DNA of 7,279 nucleotides, taken from the NCBI GenBank assembly GCA_013695005.1, contig JACDBJ010000074.1, positions 1 to 7,279 on the forward strand, in the 5' to 3' direction. The position numbers and the translations under genes were made by a program. This document shows, piece by piece, positions 6,152-7,279 of this stretch (positions are counted from its first letter, which is position 1; the number at the start of each line of letters is the position of its first letter). This stretch comes from Pseudonocardiales bacterium. Lineage in GTDB: Bacteria > Actinomycetota > Actinomycetes > Mycobacteriales > Pseudonocardiaceae. The notes below the pieces were generated by a model. It ran no database searches, was not told the DNA's origin, and was given only the letters and a program-made list of their open reading frames with translations.

Positions 6152-6841
6152 GTGCTGATCGTCGGGTTCCCCGCGGGGGCGTTCCAGACCAACTGCTACG
6201 TGGTGGCGTCTGGTCGGGGCTCCGCCTGCATCGTCGTCGACCCGGGCCAGGAGGCCGTGGAGCCGCTGACTGCGCTGCTGGCCGAGCACCGGCTCACCCC
6301 GGTCGCTGTGCTGCTCACTCACGGGCACCTCGACCACACCTTCGGCGTCACCCCGGTGTGCGACGGCCACGACGTGCCGGCCTACATCCACCCCGAGGAC
6401 CGCGAGCTGCTCGCCGACCCGCTCAAGGGCTTCTCGCCGCAGGCCGCGGCATTCTTCGGCGCCGACCTCCCGTCTCGCGAGCCGCGCGAGGTGCGCACTC
6501 TGCACGACGGCAGCGCCATCGACTTGGCCGACGTCACGCTCACCGTTGACCACGCTCCTGGTCACACCCCCGGTTCGGTGCTGTTCAGCTCGGTCACCGA
6601 CGAGGGCACGCCGGTCGTGGTCGCCGGCGACACGCTGTTCGCCGGATCGATCGGCCGCACCGACCTTCCCCGTGGTGACCACGAGCAGATGATGCGCAGC
6701 CTGCGCGACAAGCTGCTGACCCGCGACGACGCCACGGTCGTGCTGCCCGGCCACGGCCCGACGACGACGATCGGCCGCGAGCGGGCGAGCAACCCGTTCC
6801 TGCAGGGCATGCAGCTACCGAGCCGGGGACGGGGGCTGTGA
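6152..6841 (+). CDS. MBL-fold metal-dependent hydrolase, glyoxalase II-like
   Basis: 229 residues from GTG at 6152; the start FPAGAFQTNCYVV is that of the family. The full set of metal ligands of a two-metal site is present: H57-x-H59-x-D61-H62 (THGHLDHT), H138 (APGHTPGS), D160 (VAGDTLFAGSIGRTDLP) and H201 (LPGHGPTT). These enzymes resemble hydroxyacylglutathione hydrolase but lack the longer C-terminal helical substrate domain of classical GloB. They are closer to the compact YcbL kind. Actinobacteria generally lack glutathione, so the true thioester substrate is unknown (mycothiol derivatives are only a possibility). The orthologue in M. tuberculosis would be Rv2581c. The TGA overlaps the GTG of hisS by 4 nt, so the two genes are probably co-transcribed and translationally coupled. 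Cytoplasmic, no signal peptide. Confidence 0.94.
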   Translation: MLIVGFPAGAFQTNCYVVASGRGSACIVVDPGQEAVEPLTALLAEHRLTPVAVLLTHGHLDHTFGVTPVCDGHDVPAYIHPEDRELLADPLKGFSPQAAAFFGADLPSREPREVRTLHDGSAIDLADVTLTVDHAPGHTPGSVLFSSVTDEGTPVVVAGDTLFAGSIGRTDLPRGDHEQMMRSLRDKLLTRDDATVVLPGHGPTTTIGRERASNPFLQGMQLPSRGRGL

Positions 6842-7279
6842 CGGCCACCGTGCAGCCCGTCCAGACGATCTTCTCTGCGCCCAAGGGCGTCCCGGACTAC
6901 TACCCGCCGGCCTCCGCGGACTTCCTGGCCGTGCAGCGCGCGCTCACCGACGCCGCCGACCGCGCCGGCTACGGGCACATCGAGCTGCCGATCTTCGAGG
7001 ACACCACGCTGTTCGCGCGCGGCGTGGGGGAGTCCACCGACGTGGTCAGCAAGGAGATGTACACCTTCGCCGACCGTGGGGGGCGCTCGGTGACGCTGCG
7101 CCCGGAGGGCACGGCCGGCGTCGTCCGCGCGGTGATCGAGCACGGCCTGGACCGGGCCGGGCTGCCGGTCAAGCTGCGCTACTCCGGACCGTTCTTCCGC
7201 TACGAACGCCCGCAGGCCGGGCGCTACCGGCAGCTGCAGCAGGTGGGCATCGAGGCCATCGGGATCGACGACCCCGCGC
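6838..7279 (+). CDS. hisS: Histidyl-tRNA synthetase, N-terminal part, cut by the window end
   Basis: 147 codons and one base are visible from GTG at 6838, roughly a third of the usual 420-430 residues. The enzyme charges tRNA-His with histidine in the cytoplasm as a class II dimer. Seen: APKGVPDYYPP at 14-24, ELPIFEDTTLFARGVGEST at 49-67 (motif 1 region), TLRPEGTAGVVRA at 86-98 (histidine and ATP site), and motif 2 from 116 to 140, including GPFFRYERPQAGRYRQLQQ. The LQQ in place of the FHQ of many bacteria is, to my knowledge, usual for mycobacteria and relatives, so it is not a defect. The GTG overlaps the stop of the MBL gene (GTGA), and only a G-rich stretch precedes it. A GTG at codon 5 is an alternative start. 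The gene continues beyond the window. Confidence 0.97.
   Translation, partial: MTATVQPVQTIFSAPKGVPDYYPPASADFLAVQRALTDAADRAGYGHIELPIFEDTTLFARGVGESTDVVSKEMYTFADRGGRSVTLRPEGTAGVVRAVIEHGLDRAGLPVKLRYSGPFFRYERPQAGRYRQLQQVGIEAIGIDDPA

Noticed and set aside
5150..6754. Minus-strand open frame of 534 codons spanning the PPIase and MBL loci
   Set aside because: It reads the PPIase gene in a wrong frame and the MBL gene antisense. Both real genes have complete motifs, and the low-complexity product resembles nothing known.
7225..7242. RYRQLQQ instead of RYRxFHQ in HisRS motif 2 as a possible defect
   Set aside because: The same LQQ form occurs in mycobacterial HisRS, so it is a lineage feature and not a mutation.

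Overview
The window reads as chromosomal DNA of a high-GC actinobacterium. The right end is the strongest clue: a divergent pair (membrane-anchored cyclophilin on minus, metallo-beta-lactamase-fold hydrolase on plus) followed by hisS. This is the arrangement I know from mycobacteria and relatives (Rv2582 / Rv2581c / Rv2580c in M. tuberculosis), and the HisRS N-terminal part has the actinobacterial form of motif 2 (RYRQLQQ). GTG starts and 4-nt GTGA stop/start overlaps are frequent.

Layout. From 5111 (or 5153) down to the left edge, five minus-strand genes form a tight nucleotide-sugar operon: a Gfo/Idh/MocA dehydrogenase, two different DegT/DnrJ/EryC1 aminotransferases, a left-handed beta-helix N-acetyltransferase with a C-terminal Cys-rich knuckle, and an extended SDR. 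Gaps are 37, 16, -4 and 1 nt (counting from the preferred starts). From 5221 to 6063 on minus is a single-pass membrane peptidyl-prolyl isomerase. An 88-nt divergent promoter region separates it from the plus-strand MBL hydrolase (6152-6841), whose stop overlaps the start of hisS (6838 to the right edge, truncated).

How the genes could work together. Dehydrogenase, aminotransferase and acetyltransferase resemble the WbpB-WbpE-WbpD (WlbA-C-B) set, which oxidises C3 of a UDP-sugar, aminates it and acetylates the new amine. Here there is an additional aminotransferase of the C4-type look and an SDR with the T-S-E-V-Y-G signature known from UDP-glucuronate decarboxylases. The set could therefore make a diamino sugar, or two amino sugars, for a surface glycan. 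No glycosyltransferase, 6-dehydrogenase or transporter is inside the window, so the final product cannot be read from it.

Most unusual point: the SDR does not stop inside the window. Two perfect 20-bp tandem copies at its 3' end shift the frame into a 27-bp (9-residue) repeat tail rich in Pro, Ala and Glu. With a single 20-bp copy the gene would end at a TGA after about 334 residues, the normal family length. No stretch over 300 bases lacks a gene. I see no tRNA, rRNA, CRISPR or insertion sequence.
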